A program made the position numbers and the translations under genes. Below the pieces are notes generated by a model. It worked only from the letters and a program-made list of their open reading frames with translations. It ran no database searches and was not told where the DNA came from. A stretch of DNA of 64,000 nucleotides from NCEH01 sp043195125 (GTDB lineage Bacteria > Pseudomonadota > Alphaproteobacteria > Rhizobiales > Xanthobacteraceae), in assembly GCF_043195125.1 (NCBI RefSeq), contig NZ_JBAFWR010000004.1; one strand, 5' to 3'. Positions 37,410 through 45,703 of the stretch are shown one piece after another; the stretch's first letter is position 1; each line of letters starts with the position of its first letter.

Positions 37410-37476
37410 CAGCCGCACTCCCCGCAGCTGTGGGTGCCGCTCCGCACCCGGGTTTCAGCCATATAGGTCAGGCGGT

Positions 37477-38430
37477 TCACAGGCGGAACTCCTCACCCAG
37501 ATAGAGCCGGCGCACCTCGGGGCTGTTGACGATGGAATCCGGGTCGCCTTCCATGAGCACCGCGCCGGTGTGGATGATGTAGGCGCGATCGATCAGGCCT
37601 AGTGTCTCGCGCACGTTGTGGTCGGTGATGAGCACGCCGATGCCGCGTGTCGTGAGATGGCGCACCAGGGCCTGGATGTCGCCCACCGCGATGGGATCGA
37701 TGCCCGCGAACGGCTCGTCCAGCAGCATGAAGGCGGGCCGGCTCGCCAGAGCGCGCGCGATCTCAAGGCGCCGCCGCTCGCCGCCCGAAAGCGCGATCGA
37801 GGGCGACTTACGAACGTGGGTGATCTTGAACTCCTCCAGCAGCTTGTCGGTCTCTTCCCGCCACAGCTTGCGGTTGGGCTCGGTGACCTCCAGCACGGCG
37901 CGGATATTGTCCTCCACCGACAGGCCCCGAAAAATCGAGGCTTCCTGCGGCAGATAGCCGATGCCGAGGCGCGCGCGGCGGTACATGGGCATGGGGGTTA
38001 CGTCATGCCCCTCCAGCTCGATGCGGCCGGCGTCGGCCTTCACGAGGCCGGTAATCATGTAGAAAACCGTGGTCTTGCCGGCGCCGTTTGGGCCGAGCAG
38101 GCCCACCGCCTCGCCGCGCCGTACGTGCACGCTGACGTCACGCACCACCTTGCGGCCGCCATAGGATTTGGCGAGGCCGAAAGCGGCGAGGGAGTGCTGC
38201 ACGAGATCGGCATGCGGCGTGCCGTAGCCGAGATGGGCACTCGCCTCGTCCTCGGCATCGCCGACTGGAGCGGCGGAAGCGGCATAGGCTTCATCCAGGA
38301 CGACATCGTCGTCCCACGCGGCGTCTTCGTCCGCCTCAATCGGATCGTACGGCGCATCGGACCCGAGGTCTCGGGCCGCCTGCTGGGCAGGTCGCGGCCT
38401 GCTTTTACCGAACATGGAAAAGACGTTCAC
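37477..38430 (-). CDS. lptB: LPS export ABC transporter ATP-binding protein LptB
   Basis: ATPase that powers lipopolysaccharide extraction from the inner membrane with LptF/G and LptC. The nucleotide-binding domain (about residues 80-317) shows GPNGAGKTT (Walker A), LSGGERRRLEIARAL (signature), LLDEPFAGIDP (Walker B) and the H-loop ITDHNVRET. The protein is about 75 residues longer than typical LptB. The extra N-terminus is Ala/Asp/Glu-rich (ADEDAAWDDDVVLDEAYAAS) and probably disordered. A later start near the domain cannot be excluded, but the frame stays open and codon use is consistent. Confidence 0.95.
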   Translation of the reverse strand: MNVFSMFGKSRPRPAQQAARDLGSDAPYDPIEADEDAAWDDDVVLDEAYAASAAPVGDAEDEASAHLGYGTPHADLVQHSLAAFGLAKSYGGRKVVRDVSVHVRRGEAVGLLGPNGAGKTTVFYMITGLVKADAGRIELEGHDVTPMPMYRRARLGIGYLPQEASIFRGLSVEDNIRAVLEVTEPNRKLWREETDKLLEEFKITHVRKSPSIALSGGERRRLEIARALASRPAFMLLDEPFAGIDPIAVGDIQALVRHLTTRGIGVLITDHNVRETLGLIDRAYIIHTGAVLMEGDPDSIVNSPEVRRLYLGEEFRL

Positions 38431-38560
38431 CCGATACCTCCGAGACGGAGCCCCTCCGACCCGGCTAGTCTTCTCCCGTCAGCGCCGCAATGCAACATGC
38501 AAAATTCAGGCCGCGAATTAAACTTGCGCCAAAATGCCGGGAGTTTTTAACCCCGAAATG

Positions 38561-39145
38561 CTAACGCTTTGGCGCTGCTGGCGTTTCTTGCTTCACGCTG
38601 CCGGGCAAGATAAGGCTCTCAACGCGCCCGCCCTCGAAACGCGACACGCCAGTCGTCAAATCGACTGTCAGCTTCTGGCCACGAATGACATTGGGCCCCT
38701 GGGTGAGGATCACCGGCTTGCCAGTCAGCGTAACGGTGTTGCTCTTGACGTCGAACACGCCGATATCGCCTGTTGCGGTCTGGTCCTTGGTCTGCACCAC
38801 CACGCCGCCGGTCGCCTCAAGCCGGCGGATCTGGTTCGACTTGCTGGGCTGGCCGTCGGCCGGGGCCGCCGAACCATCGTAGAAAACCAGCAATTGCGGG
38901 CTTCTCAAGGTCGTGTCGCCCTGGGTGACGATGACGTTCCCGGCGAACACCGCGGTCTTTTCCTTGTCGCGCACTTCCAGCGTGTTGGAATTGATCCGCA
39001 CGGGTTCGTCGCGATTCTTGGCGAAGCCCTGGAGCGCATTCGGGACATTGCTGCCCTGCGCCACGGCAACCTCAGATTGAAGGGCGAGGGCTGCGGTGCA
39101 TGTCGCAGCCGCGACAATGAGGCCGAAGAGACGGGTGCGGATCAT
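38561..39145 (-). CDS. lptA: Lipopolysaccharide transport periplasmic protein LptA
   Basis: OstA-like periplasmic protein that forms the bridge carrying LPS across the periplasm. The 194-residue protein has a signal peptide (LFGLIVAAATCTAALA) and the repeated beta-jellyroll motifs VRINSNTLEVRDKEKTAVF, GNVIVTQGDTTLRSPQLLV and TGDIGVFDVKSNTVTLTG. The start ATG overlaps the lptC stop by four bases (ATGA), so the two are coupled. Confidence 0.93.
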   Translation of the reverse strand: MIRTRLFGLIVAAATCTAALALQSEVAVAQGSNVPNALQGFAKNRDEPVRINSNTLEVRDKEKTAVFAGNVIVTQGDTTLRSPQLLVFYDGSAAPADGQPSKSNQIRRLEATGGVVVQTKDQTATGDIGVFDVKSNTVTLTGKPVILTQGPNVIRGQKLTVDLTTGVSRFEGGRVESLILPGSVKQETPAAPKR

Positions 39146-39954
39146 CGCTTCTGTGTCGCTGCAGAGGGGGCGGGAGTGGCGGCGGGGGCAGGCGTGGCGC
39201 GAGGTGTGGCGGCGGGCGGCGCCGCTGCGGGCGCGCCAGAAGGCGCCGAAGCCGGGGCGCCCGGCGCGGCGGGGTTGGACAGATTGGCCAGGCGGAAATC
39301 CAATTGCACATTCCCCTCAAAAAAGGCGCGGGTGCCGCGGTCGAACACCTTCATGCTGTCTGCCACCAGGCGCCCGTCCATATAGGTCAGGAGCACCGGC
39401 TTGTCGGTTGTCAGCGAGCCGGCCTTCGCGTCAACGTCCGCATCCTTGAGGAATCCGGCATAGCCTCCATTGGTGGCAAGGTCCACCCCGCCCCGCAGCA
39501 TGATGAACTGCCGCTTCATATCCACCGTGCCCGTCGCCGATTTCACCGTCGCCCATCCCTTGTTCGCCAGCTCCATGCGGGCGGAGACCACGGTCAGATC
39601 CAGCACGTCGGTATTGGTCAGGTCCTGCGAGGCGGTGGCGGCATTAACAGTGTAGGCGCGATTGTCGTCGGTGAAGCCGGAGAGCTTCGGCTTTTCCATC
39701 GTCAGGCGCGTGCCACTGAAATGCATGGCGCCCACTTCGAACGGCAGCTCGATCTTCATGCCGAACTGGGCGATCAAGGGAAATGCGATCATCGCCACCA
39801 GGGCGACGATGAGCCCGATGGGCAATGCGCGCTTCACGAACCGCACGAAGGCGCTGTGGCGCTGGGCGCGGCGGAAATCCGGCAGCGCCCGCGCCCCGTA
39901 GGTGCTGATCTGCTCTCTGCCGTGGGGCGTTGGCTGTTCGCTCATGTCTCGCAT
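39142..39954 (-). CDS. lptC: LPS export system periplasmic protein LptC
   Basis: Single-pass inner-membrane protein that receives LPS from LptBFG and passes it to LptA. The 270-residue protein has a cytoplasmic N-terminus, one transmembrane segment (ALPIGLIVALVAMIAFPLIA) and a periplasmic LptC domain with YTVNAATASQDLTNTDVLDL and KRQFIMLRGGVDLATNGGY. The last 45 or so residues are an Ala/Pro/Thr-rich low-complexity tail, unusual for the family. The start is ATG 39954 or ATG 39945, both without a strong ribosome site; further upstream is not family-like. It overlaps lptA by four bases. Confidence 0.9.
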   Translation of the reverse strand: MRDMSEQPTPHGREQISTYGARALPDFRRAQRHSAFVRFVKRALPIGLIVALVAMIAFPLIAQFGMKIELPFEVGAMHFSGTRLTMEKPKLSGFTDDNRAYTVNAATASQDLTNTDVLDLTVVSARMELANKGWATVKSATGTVDMKRQFIMLRGGVDLATNGGYAGFLKDADVDAKAGSLTTDKPVLLTYMDGRLVADSMKVFDRGTRAFFEGNVQLDFRLANLSNPAAPGAPASAPSGAPAAAPPAATPRATPAPAATPAPSAATQKR

Positions 39955-40108
39955 TCTAACCGGCCGGCGGACAAACGGCATACCCCCACCGGAACGACCG
40001 GCGCGCCACGCCAAACACCCGCTGGGATGCCACGAACGCCCCCGCTTCGCGCGCCCCATATGGGGGCACAATGGGGTGCGGGCAAGGCGGGTGGAATCTC
40101 ACGCGGCC

Positions 40109-40729
40109 TCAGGAATGCGCGAAAATGTCTTCTTCAGCCCAGCCGGCGAGATCCAGCGTGGCCCGCGCCGGCAGGAACGTGAAACAGGCCTGCGCCATCT
40201 CCGCCCGCCCATCGCGGGTCAGCATGGCTTCCAGCTTCGCCTTGCACTCGTGCAGATACAGAACGTCGGAGGCCGCATAGGCCATCTGCGCGTCGGTAAG
40301 CTCCGCCGCCGCCCAGTCGGAGCTCTGCTGCTGCTTGGAGAGGTCCACGCCCACCAGTTCGCGCACCAGATCCTTCAGACCATGCCGATCGGTATAGGTG
40401 CGCACGAGGCGCGAGGCGATCTTGGTGCAGAACACCGGGGCGGTGGTGACGCCGAATGTGTGCTTCAGCACCGCGATATCGAACCGGCCGAAGTGGAACA
40501 GCTTCAGCACCGCCGGGTCGCTGAGCAGCCGCACCAGATTAGGGGCGCTCGCGGCGGTCGCACCGGCCGGGATCTGCACCAGATCGGCACTGCCGTCGCC
40601 ATTGGACAGCTGCACGAGGCACAGCCGGTCGCGATGCGGGTTGAGGCCCAGCGTCTCCGTATCGATGGCGACGGTGGCGGCCGGCCGGAACGTGTCGGGC
40701 AAGTCGCCGCGATGCAGGCGGATGGTCAT
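40109..40729 (-). CDS. Ribonuclease D-type 3'-5' exonuclease (short form)
   Basis: DEDD-family exoribonuclease of 206 residues. The three exonuclease motifs are AIDTETLGL, FHFGRFDIAVL and YAASDVLYL with the metal-binding aspartates and glutamate. The HRDC domains of full-length RNase D are absent; a single-domain form of this size is common in alphaproteobacteria. It lies upstream of lptC on the same strand with a gap of about 150 bases. Role in tRNA or structured RNA 3' trimming is inferred from family. Confidence 0.92.
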   Translation of the reverse strand: MTIRLHRGDLPDTFRPAATVAIDTETLGLNPHRDRLCLVQLSNGDGSADLVQIPAGATAASAPNLVRLLSDPAVLKLFHFGRFDIAVLKHTFGVTTAPVFCTKIASRLVRTYTDRHGLKDLVRELVGVDLSKQQQSSDWAAAELTDAQMAYAASDVLYLHECKAKLEAMLTRDGRAEMAQACFTFLPARATLDLAGWAEEDIFAHS

Positions 40730-41069
40730 GGATGCGCTTTTCGAATTTGCAGGAGCTGACGGCTTCTAGCGGACACCGCGCCCGCCGTCCAATGCCGACA
40801 GGCCCCGCAATCGAGACCGCGACAGGAGCCTAGCCAACGAAACGAAGACACCGGCGCGGCCGGATCGACACAGCCTCACGCTATTCAGGCACCGACAGGG
40901 ATTTTCGAGCGCCTTGTCAGGCCCGTGTAATATTCTGCGCGGATTATGGAAATTATTCTGTCACCGGGTCGAATTTTGGTGTGAAAGCACAGAAACAGGG
41001 GGCGCTGACGGCGCGGCACGGCGGCCCCTCTGCGAATGGCCATGGCGATCGATTGGAGTATGACGGATC
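40730..41069 (+). other. Intergenic region between rnd-like gene and CVNH protein genes
   Basis: About 340 bases between divergent genes. The middle (40921-40990) is noticeably AT-richer and probably holds the promoter of the secreted-protein genes. No supported coding frame, RNA gene or clear operator was recognised. Confidence 0.5.
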
Positions 41070-41615
41070 ATGCGGGTGCGCGCGAAGATTTTGAGTATCG
41101 CGGCTGGGCTTTTGAGCCTTTCGCTCTTCTCCACTTTGGCCCAGGCCCAGCAGGTACCTCCGGGCAGCTACCTGTACTCCTGCCAGAAGGCGAAGATCGC
41201 CAACGGCATGCTCACGGCTTTCTGCCGCAACCAGCTCGGCGTTTCGGTGCCGGCATTCCTCATGGTGGGCGGCTGCGTGCCCGGCTCCGACATCGCGAAT
41301 TCCAACGGCACCCTCACCTGCCGCGTGAGAAATGGCGGCGGCCCGGGCCCCATGCCCGGACCGGGCTACAATCCCGGTTATAATCCTGGACCCGGCTATA
41401 ATCCCGGGCCCGGTTATAACGGCGGCGGCCGCGGCCCCGGCCCGGTGCCGCAGGGCTCCTATCTGGCCTCCTGTCGCGACGTCAATATGGCGGGTGGCAC
41501 TCTGAATGCCCTCTGCCGCGACCAGCGGGGCCGGTGGCGCGAAACCAGCATCTTCCCGAGCCTGTGCCGGGGCCGCGACATCGCCAACATCAACGGGCAG
41601 TTCGCCTGCCGCTGA
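41070..41615 (+). CDS. Secreted tandem CVNH-like (cyanovirin-N fold) protein
   Basis: Protein of 181 residues with a signal peptide (ILSIAAGLLSLSLFSTLA, then AQA) and two cyanovirin-N homology repeats. Repeat 1 is about residues 30-85 (GSYLYSC, GMLTAFCR, GCVPGSDIANSNGTLTCR). Repeat 2 is about 128-181 (GSYLASCRDV, GTLNALCRD, CRGRDIANINGQFACR). A Pro-Gly-Tyr-Asn repeat linker joins them. Four cysteines per repeat region fit the disulfides of the fold. CVNH proteins bind mannose-type glycans in known cases; a lectin or envelope role here is inference. A paralog follows 77 bases downstream. Confidence 0.85.
   Translation: MRVRAKILSIAAGLLSLSLFSTLAQAQQVPPGSYLYSCQKAKIANGMLTAFCRNQLGVSVPAFLMVGGCVPGSDIANSNGTLTCRVRNGGGPGPMPGPGYNPGYNPGPGYNPGPGYNGGGRGPGPVPQGSYLASCRDVNMAGGTLNALCRDQRGRWRETSIFPSLCRGRDIANINGQFACR
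41355..41421 (+). repeat. Intragenic tandem repeat coding for PGYNPG units
   Basis: Degenerate repeats of a CCCGG(A/T)-TATAATCC type unit encode successive Pro-Gly-Tyr-Asn blocks in the linker between the two CVNH-like repeats. Copy number may vary between strains. The spacers are coding and too short and irregular to be a CRISPR array. Confidence 0.8.
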
Positions 41616-41635
41616 TTTAGCCCCATCCATCATCC

Positions 41636-41660
41636 GATCAGCCCGCTATGCGGGCTGATC
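41636..41660 (+). terminator. Perfect stem-loop between the two CVNH-like genes
   Basis: GATCAGCCCGC pairs perfectly with GCGGGCTGATC around loop TAT, 20 bases after the first CVNH stop codon. No T-run follows, so it is a weak terminator, attenuator or mRNA-processing hairpin. Confidence 0.55.
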
Positions 41661-41692
41661 GGCCTGCGATCCAGATGATGAAGGGACCGGAC

Positions 41693-42169
41693 ATGACGAT
41701 GTTCGTGAGACTTTTCTCAGCCGCTTTCATCCTGTTCTTTGCCTTCGCTCCGGTGCCGGCCAGTGCACAGGTTCGGCAGGGCAGCTATCTGGCGAGCTGC
41801 ACGAACATCCGCGAGGAAGCGGGCTGGCTGAAGGCGACCTGCCAGAACGGCTTCGGGGGCTGGGCCGAGGCCAGCACGGTTCCAGGCTGGTGCCCGCTTG
41901 GCAATGACATTGCCAACGAGAACGGGCGCTTGGTCTGCAAGACCGCATCCGCCGGATTTGGCAGCCCGTCGGCGCCGTCCAGCTATGGTGAGAAGATCCC
42001 TTACGGCTCCTACATGGCAACCTGCCGGGACATCCGCATGGTGGCGGGCTGGCTGAAGGCCACGTGTCAGGATTCACGCGGCCGCTGGGTGGATGCCACG
42101 ACCGCGGCGAGCTGGTGCAGTGCCGGCCGCGACATCGCCAATATGGACGGCCGGCTCACCTGCCGCTGA
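41693..42169 (+). CDS. Second secreted tandem CVNH-like protein
   Basis: Protein of 158 residues, paralogous to its upstream neighbour. It has a signal peptide (LFSAAFILFFAFAPVPASA) and two repeats. The first is about 27-78 (GSYLASCTNI, GWLKATCQNG, CPLGNDIANENGRLVCK) and the second about 104-158 (GSYMATCRDI, GWLKATCQDS, CSAGRDIANMDGRLTCR). A short Ser/Pro linker replaces the PGYNPG linker of the first protein. ATG 41693 is chosen because AAGGGA stands six bases upstream; two earlier ATGs overlap that site. Tandem duplication of the gene is evident. Glycan binding is inferred from fold family only. Confidence 0.85.
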   Translation: MTMFVRLFSAAFILFFAFAPVPASAQVRQGSYLASCTNIREEAGWLKATCQNGFGGWAEASTVPGWCPLGNDIANENGRLVCKTASAGFGSPSAPSSYGEKIPYGSYMATCRDIRMVAGWLKATCQDSRGRWVDATTAASWCSAGRDIANMDGRLTCR

Positions 42170-42190
42170 GCTGCGTCCACCACCTGCGCT

Positions 42191-42535
42191 CTAACGGCAG
42201 ACGATGCTCCGATAGGTGTCATCCGGCCTGCGCACGCCCTCGCAGGTGCGGGTGCCCGCCGGCAGGACGAATGCAGCTGTCCGGCTGACGCTTTTGTAGC
42301 GGCAGACCAGGGTGGCGAGACGGTCGCTCTTGTCGAGGTCTGCCCACACATCGGTGCGCCCGCGCCCGTCCGGGCGCAGGTCCACCATCTCCGAAGGCGG
42401 CCCATCGAAAACGGACACCCGTTCCAACGGATGACCGTCCATGGATGGGGGGCATTCCACGGCGCCCCAAGCGGCGGCAGCACCCATCAGGACACCGACG
42501 AGTGCCCCGAGGAATGCTACAGCCGCGCGGGGCAT
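42191..42535 (-). CDS. Secreted STY0301-like hypothetical protein
   Basis: Protein of 114 residues with an N-terminal signal peptide (AVAFLGALVGVLMGAAAAWG). The mature part contains LERVSVFDGPPSEMVDLRPD, VWADLD, TLVCRYKS and a C-terminal TYRSIVCR, a pattern I associate with the STY0301 family of small secreted proteins of unknown function. Four cysteines suggest two disulfides. It is convergent with the CVNH-like gene, with 21 bases between stops. It lies immediately downstream of ilvD's neighbour position but is transcribed in the same direction as ilvD. Confidence 0.65.
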   Translation of the reverse strand: MPRAAVAFLGALVGVLMGAAAAWGAVECPPSMDGHPLERVSVFDGPPSEMVDLRPDGRGRTDVWADLDKSDRLATLVCRYKSVSRTAAFVLPAGTRTCEGVRRPDDTYRSIVCR

Positions 42536-42548
42536 GGCGCGCCGCTGC

Positions 42549-44405
42549 TCAGCGGCGCAGCGCCTTCACGTCGCGCACCGCGCCGCGGGCGGCCGATGTG
42601 GTGAGCGCCGCATAGGCCTGGAGCGCCTGGGAAACGACGCGGGTGCGGGCCGCCGGCTTCCAGGCGGCGTCACCCTTCGCTTCCATGGCCGCGCGGCGAT
42701 GGGCGATCACCTCGTCCGAGACCGCGAGATGGATGCGGCGGTTGGGGATATCGATCTCGATGATATCGCCTTCCTCGACCAGGCCGATGGCGCCGCCCTC
42801 GGCCGCTTCCGGCGAGACATGGCCGATGGACAGGCCCGAGGATCCGCCCGAGAAGCGCCCGTCAGTGACCAGCGCGCACACCTTCCCGAGGCCCTTCGAC
42901 TTCAGATAGGAGGTCGGATAGAGCATCTCCTGCATGCCCGGCCCGCCGCGCGGCCCCTCATAGCGGATCAGCACGATATCGCCGGCGACCACCTTGCCGT
43001 TGGCGAGAATGGCCTCCACGGCCGCATCCTGGCTCTCGAAGATGCGCGCAGGGCCGGAGAAGGTGAGCGAGGCGGCATCCACGCCGGCCGTCTTCACGAT
43101 ACAGCCCTCTTCCGCGATGTTGCCATACAGCACCGCAAGGCCGCCATCCCTGGAATAAGCGTGGGCGAGATCGCGGATCACGCCCTTTTCCCGGTCGATG
43201 TCGAGATCGTCCCAGCGGCGCGACTGGCTGAACGCGACCTGGGTCGGCACGCCGCCGGGCGCGGCGCGATAGAAGGTCTGCACGCTCTCGGAGGAAGTGC
43301 GCATCACGTCCCAGCGGTCCAGCGCATCGCCGATGGTGGGAGCATGCACCGTGGCCTGGTCGGTGTGGATCAGGCCGGCGCGATCCAATTCGCCGAGAAT
43401 GGCCATGATGCCGCCGGCGCGGTGCACATCCTCCACATGGATATTGGCAACCGCAGGGGCGACCTTGCACAACACCGGAACGCCGCGCGACAGGCGGTCG
43501 ATGTCGGCCATGGTGAAGGGCACCTCGCCCTCGTTGGCGGCAGCGAGCAGATGCAGCACCGTATTGGTGGAGCCGCCCATGGAGATATCCAGCGTCATGG
43601 CGTTCTCGAACGCCTTGAAGGTGGCGATGTTGCGCGGCAGGACGCTCGCATCCTCCTGCTCGTAATAGCGGCGCGCGAGATCGACGATGAGATGACCGGC
43701 CTCCACGAACAGCCGCTCACGGTCGGCATGGGTGGCGAGCACGGAGCCGTTGCCCGGCAGCGCCAGGCCGAGCGCTTCGGTGAGGCAGTTCATGGAATTG
43801 GCGGTGAACATGCCCGAGCAGGAGCCGCAAGTGGGGCACGCGGAGCGCTCCATCACCTTCACGTCCTCGTCGGAGACGCGGCTGTCGGCGGCGTAGACCA
43901 TGGCGTCGATCAGGTCGACCGACTTCTTCTCTCCGTTGGAGAGGATCACCTTGCCGGCTTCCATCGGGCCGCCGGAGACGAACACCACGGGGATGTTGAG
44001 GCGCATGGCGGCCATCAGCATGCCGGGGGTGATCTTGTCGCAATTGGAGATGCAGACCATCGCATCCGCGCAATGCGCATTGACCATATATTCCACGCTG
44101 TCGGCGATGATCTCGCGCGAAGGCAGGGAATAGAGCATGCCGTCATGGCCCATGGCGATGCCGTCATCCACCGCGATGGTGTTGAATTCCTTGGCGACGC
44201 CGCCGGCCTTCTCGATCTCGCGCGCAACGAGCTGGCCGAGATCCTTCAGGTGGACATGGCCCGGCACGAACTGCGTGAAGGAATTCACCACAGCGATAAT
44301 GGGCTTGCCGAAATCGCCGTCCTTCATGCCGGTGGCGCGCCAGAGGCCCCGTGCGCCGGCCATGTTGCGGCCGTGGGTGGAGGTGCGGGAACGATAAGCA
44401 GGCAT
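42549..44405 (-). CDS. ilvD: Dihydroxy-acid dehydratase
   Basis: Fe-S enzyme converting 2,3-dihydroxy-isovalerate and its methyl analog to the 2-keto acids in valine and isoleucine synthesis. The 618-residue protein matches the long enterobacterial-type IlvD. Signatures are CISNCDKITPGML and PTCGSCSGMFTANSMNCLTEALG with the cluster-ligand cysteines, DGRFSGGSSGLSIGHVSPEA, and the start MPAYRSRTSTHGRNMAGARG. No leader peptide or riboswitch was recognised upstream. Confidence 0.97.
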   Translation of the reverse strand: MPAYRSRTSTHGRNMAGARGLWRATGMKDGDFGKPIIAVVNSFTQFVPGHVHLKDLGQLVAREIEKAGGVAKEFNTIAVDDGIAMGHDGMLYSLPSREIIADSVEYMVNAHCADAMVCISNCDKITPGMLMAAMRLNIPVVFVSGGPMEAGKVILSNGEKKSVDLIDAMVYAADSRVSDEDVKVMERSACPTCGSCSGMFTANSMNCLTEALGLALPGNGSVLATHADRERLFVEAGHLIVDLARRYYEQEDASVLPRNIATFKAFENAMTLDISMGGSTNTVLHLLAAANEGEVPFTMADIDRLSRGVPVLCKVAPAVANIHVEDVHRAGGIMAILGELDRAGLIHTDQATVHAPTIGDALDRWDVMRTSSESVQTFYRAAPGGVPTQVAFSQSRRWDDLDIDREKGVIRDLAHAYSRDGGLAVLYGNIAEEGCIVKTAGVDAASLTFSGPARIFESQDAAVEAILANGKVVAGDIVLIRYEGPRGGPGMQEMLYPTSYLKSKGLGKVCALVTDGRFSGGSSGLSIGHVSPEAAEGGAIGLVEEGDIIEIDIPNRRIHLAVSDEVIAHRRAAMEAKGDAAWKPAARTRVVSQALQAYAALTTSAARGAVRDVKALRR

Positions 44406-44622
44406 GTCCTCTTACCTTTTATATTCGCGACAGGGGTGTCCTGCGCAACATTGTGACAGCTCTCTTAGAGCGAATTCAGGCTGAACGGAATCATTTCGGC
44501 GCGAGAGCTGTCCGCCCGGCCATGCGTTCAGGGCATCGGTGCCGCTTTTTCACCCCGGCACGGAACGCATGTCGCCCGCCACCGTTGTATGGGCAAGTTC
44601 ACCAAGTCGAAAGGAATACCCC

Positions 44623-44817
44623 ATGGGCAGCACCAGCGACAAGATCAAGGGCACCGCCAACGAAGCCGTCGGCAATGCGAAGCAAGGCATTGGCAAGGCC
44701 GTCGGAAACGACCGGCTCCAGGCCGAGGGCAAGGTGCAGGAAATCAAGGGCGAAGGCCAGCAGGCCATGGGCAAGGCCAAGGATGCGGTGAAGGACACCG
44801 TCAACCGCAACCTGTGA
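44623..44817 (+). CDS. CsbD family stress-response protein
   Basis: Protein of 64 residues with the CsbD pattern: GSTSDKIKGTANEAVGNAKQ, GKAVGNDRLQAEGKVQEIKG and QQAMGKAKDAVKDTVN. These small hydrophilic, helical proteins are induced by general stress in many bacteria; the molecular role is unknown. AAGGA eight bases before the ATG fixes the start; a longer upstream frame is not CsbD-like. Two strong hairpins follow the stop codon. Confidence 0.93.
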   Translation: MGSTSDKIKGTANEAVGNAKQGIGKAVGNDRLQAEGKVQEIKGEGQQAMGKAKDAVKDTVNRNL

Positions 44818-44834
44818 TTTCCACCGATTGGTGA

Positions 44835-44871
44835 CACGCGGCCGGGCGATTCCCCATCGCCCGGCCGCGTG
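44835..44871 (+). terminator. Long perfect hairpin after the csbD-like gene
   Basis: CACGCGGCCGGGCGAT at 44835-44850 pairs perfectly with its 16-base complement at 44856-44871 around a five-base loop. It starts about 18 bases after the stop codon. No T-run follows; it probably terminates or protects the csbD mRNA together with the next hairpin. Confidence 0.7.
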
Positions 44872-44920
44872 CCGTTCACGGTGTTGAACGGAGCTTCACC
44901 GACAGGACCGCGAAATGCGT

Positions 44921-44944
44921 AGCCGCCCCTCCGGGCGGCTTTTC
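44921..44944 (+). terminator. Rho-independent terminator
   Basis: AGCCGCCC, loop CTCC, GGGCGGCT and then TTT form a classical terminator on the plus strand, about 100 bases past the csbD-like stop and upstream of the yggT-like gene. Confidence 0.85.
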
Positions 44945-45089
44945 GGCAATATGGGTCTGGCGCGCCACTGCGTCCCACCATGTGCCACAAACGCGCTATT
45001 GACCGTTCGGCAGGCGGAACGCCCTGTTCAAGCGGCGCCGGCTTGGCTATTTCTGCCCTGACCCTGCCGCCGCGAGGAATTGTCCCAAG

Positions 45090-45380
45090 ATGCGCGCCCT
45101 TCTCGACGTGATCCTGCTTGTCCTGCAACTCTACACCTGGGTGCTCATCATCGCCGCGGTGCTGTCGTGGCTGCTCGCCTTCAATGTGGTGAACGCCTAC
45201 AATCCCGTCGTCCGCACCATCGGCGAGTTCATCTACCGCATCACCGAGCCGCTGCTTGCGCCGCTGCGCAGCATCCTGCCCTCTCTAGGCGGGCTCGACC
45301 TTTCGCCCATGGTGCTCATTCTCCTCATCATCTTCATCGAGCGGGTGATCGGGCTTTATATCTATCCTTACGTCTTCTAG
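45090..45380 (+). CDS. YggT family membrane protein
   Basis: Protein of 96 residues with two hydrophobic regions (LLDVILLVLQLYTWVLIIAA and PMVLILLIIFIERVIGLYI) flanking the conserved YNPVVRTIGEFIYRITEPLLAPLRSILP segment. YggT proteins are small integral membrane proteins linked to osmotic tolerance and, in some lineages, to the division site. The next gene (DUF167/YggU) starts five bases after the stop, the usual yggT-yggU pairing. Confidence 0.92.
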   Translation: MRALLDVILLVLQLYTWVLIIAAVLSWLLAFNVVNAYNPVVRTIGEFIYRITEPLLAPLRSILPSLGGLDLSPMVLILLIIFIERVIGLYIYPYVF

Positions 45381-45385
45381 CGGCT

Positions 45386-45700
45386 GTGGCCTTCTTCCAG
45401 ATCCATGCGGGCGGCTTGGACGTCAGCGTACGCGCGACGCCCAAGGGCGGCCGCGATGCTCTGGATGGAATCGTGACCCTGTCCGACGGGCGCGAGGTGT
45501 TGAAGATCCGCGTGCGCGCCGCGCCTGAGGACGGCGCCGCGACCGATGCGGTGGCGCGGGTGCTCGCGAAAACGGCCGGGGTGGCCCCCTCCCGCGTCGC
45601 GCTGCTGTCCGGGGCAACCGCGCGGCTGAAGGTTTTCCGCATCAGCGGCGATGCACCCGCACTCGAGGCGGCGCTGACGCGCGCCGTTTCCGAAGGCTGA
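45386..45700 (+). CDS. DUF167 (YggU) family protein
   Basis: Protein of 104 residues of the DUF167 family, function unknown. The conserved segments are VSVRATPKGGRDALDGI, LKIRVRAAPEDGAATDAVARVLAKTAGV and VALLSGATARLKVFRISG. The GTG start five bases after the yggT-like stop is chosen; the open frame extends further upstream only as a shadow of that gene. The two are probably co-translated. Confidence 0.88.
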   Translation: MAFFQIHAGGLDVSVRATPKGGRDALDGIVTLSDGREVLKIRVRAAPEDGAATDAVARVLAKTAGVAPSRVALLSGATARLKVFRISGDAPALEAALTRAVSEG

Positions 45701-45703
45701 GCG

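Noticed and set aside
41036..41383. Plus-strand frame overlapping the first CVNH-like gene
   Set aside because: Out of frame with the signal peptide and CVNH repeats; no ribosome site.
41355..41421. Possible CRISPR-like repeat block
   Set aside because: Units are short, adjacent and coding (PGYNPG), with no unique spacers and no cas genes nearby.
42441..44456. 671-codon plus-strand frame opposite ilvD
   Set aside because: Antisense shadow; ilvD on the other strand has both cysteine signatures and the correct length.
44406..44622. Possible leader peptide or riboswitch upstream of ilvD
   Set aside because: No Leu/Ile/Val-rich leader frame, attenuator pair or known riboswitch core is recognisable.
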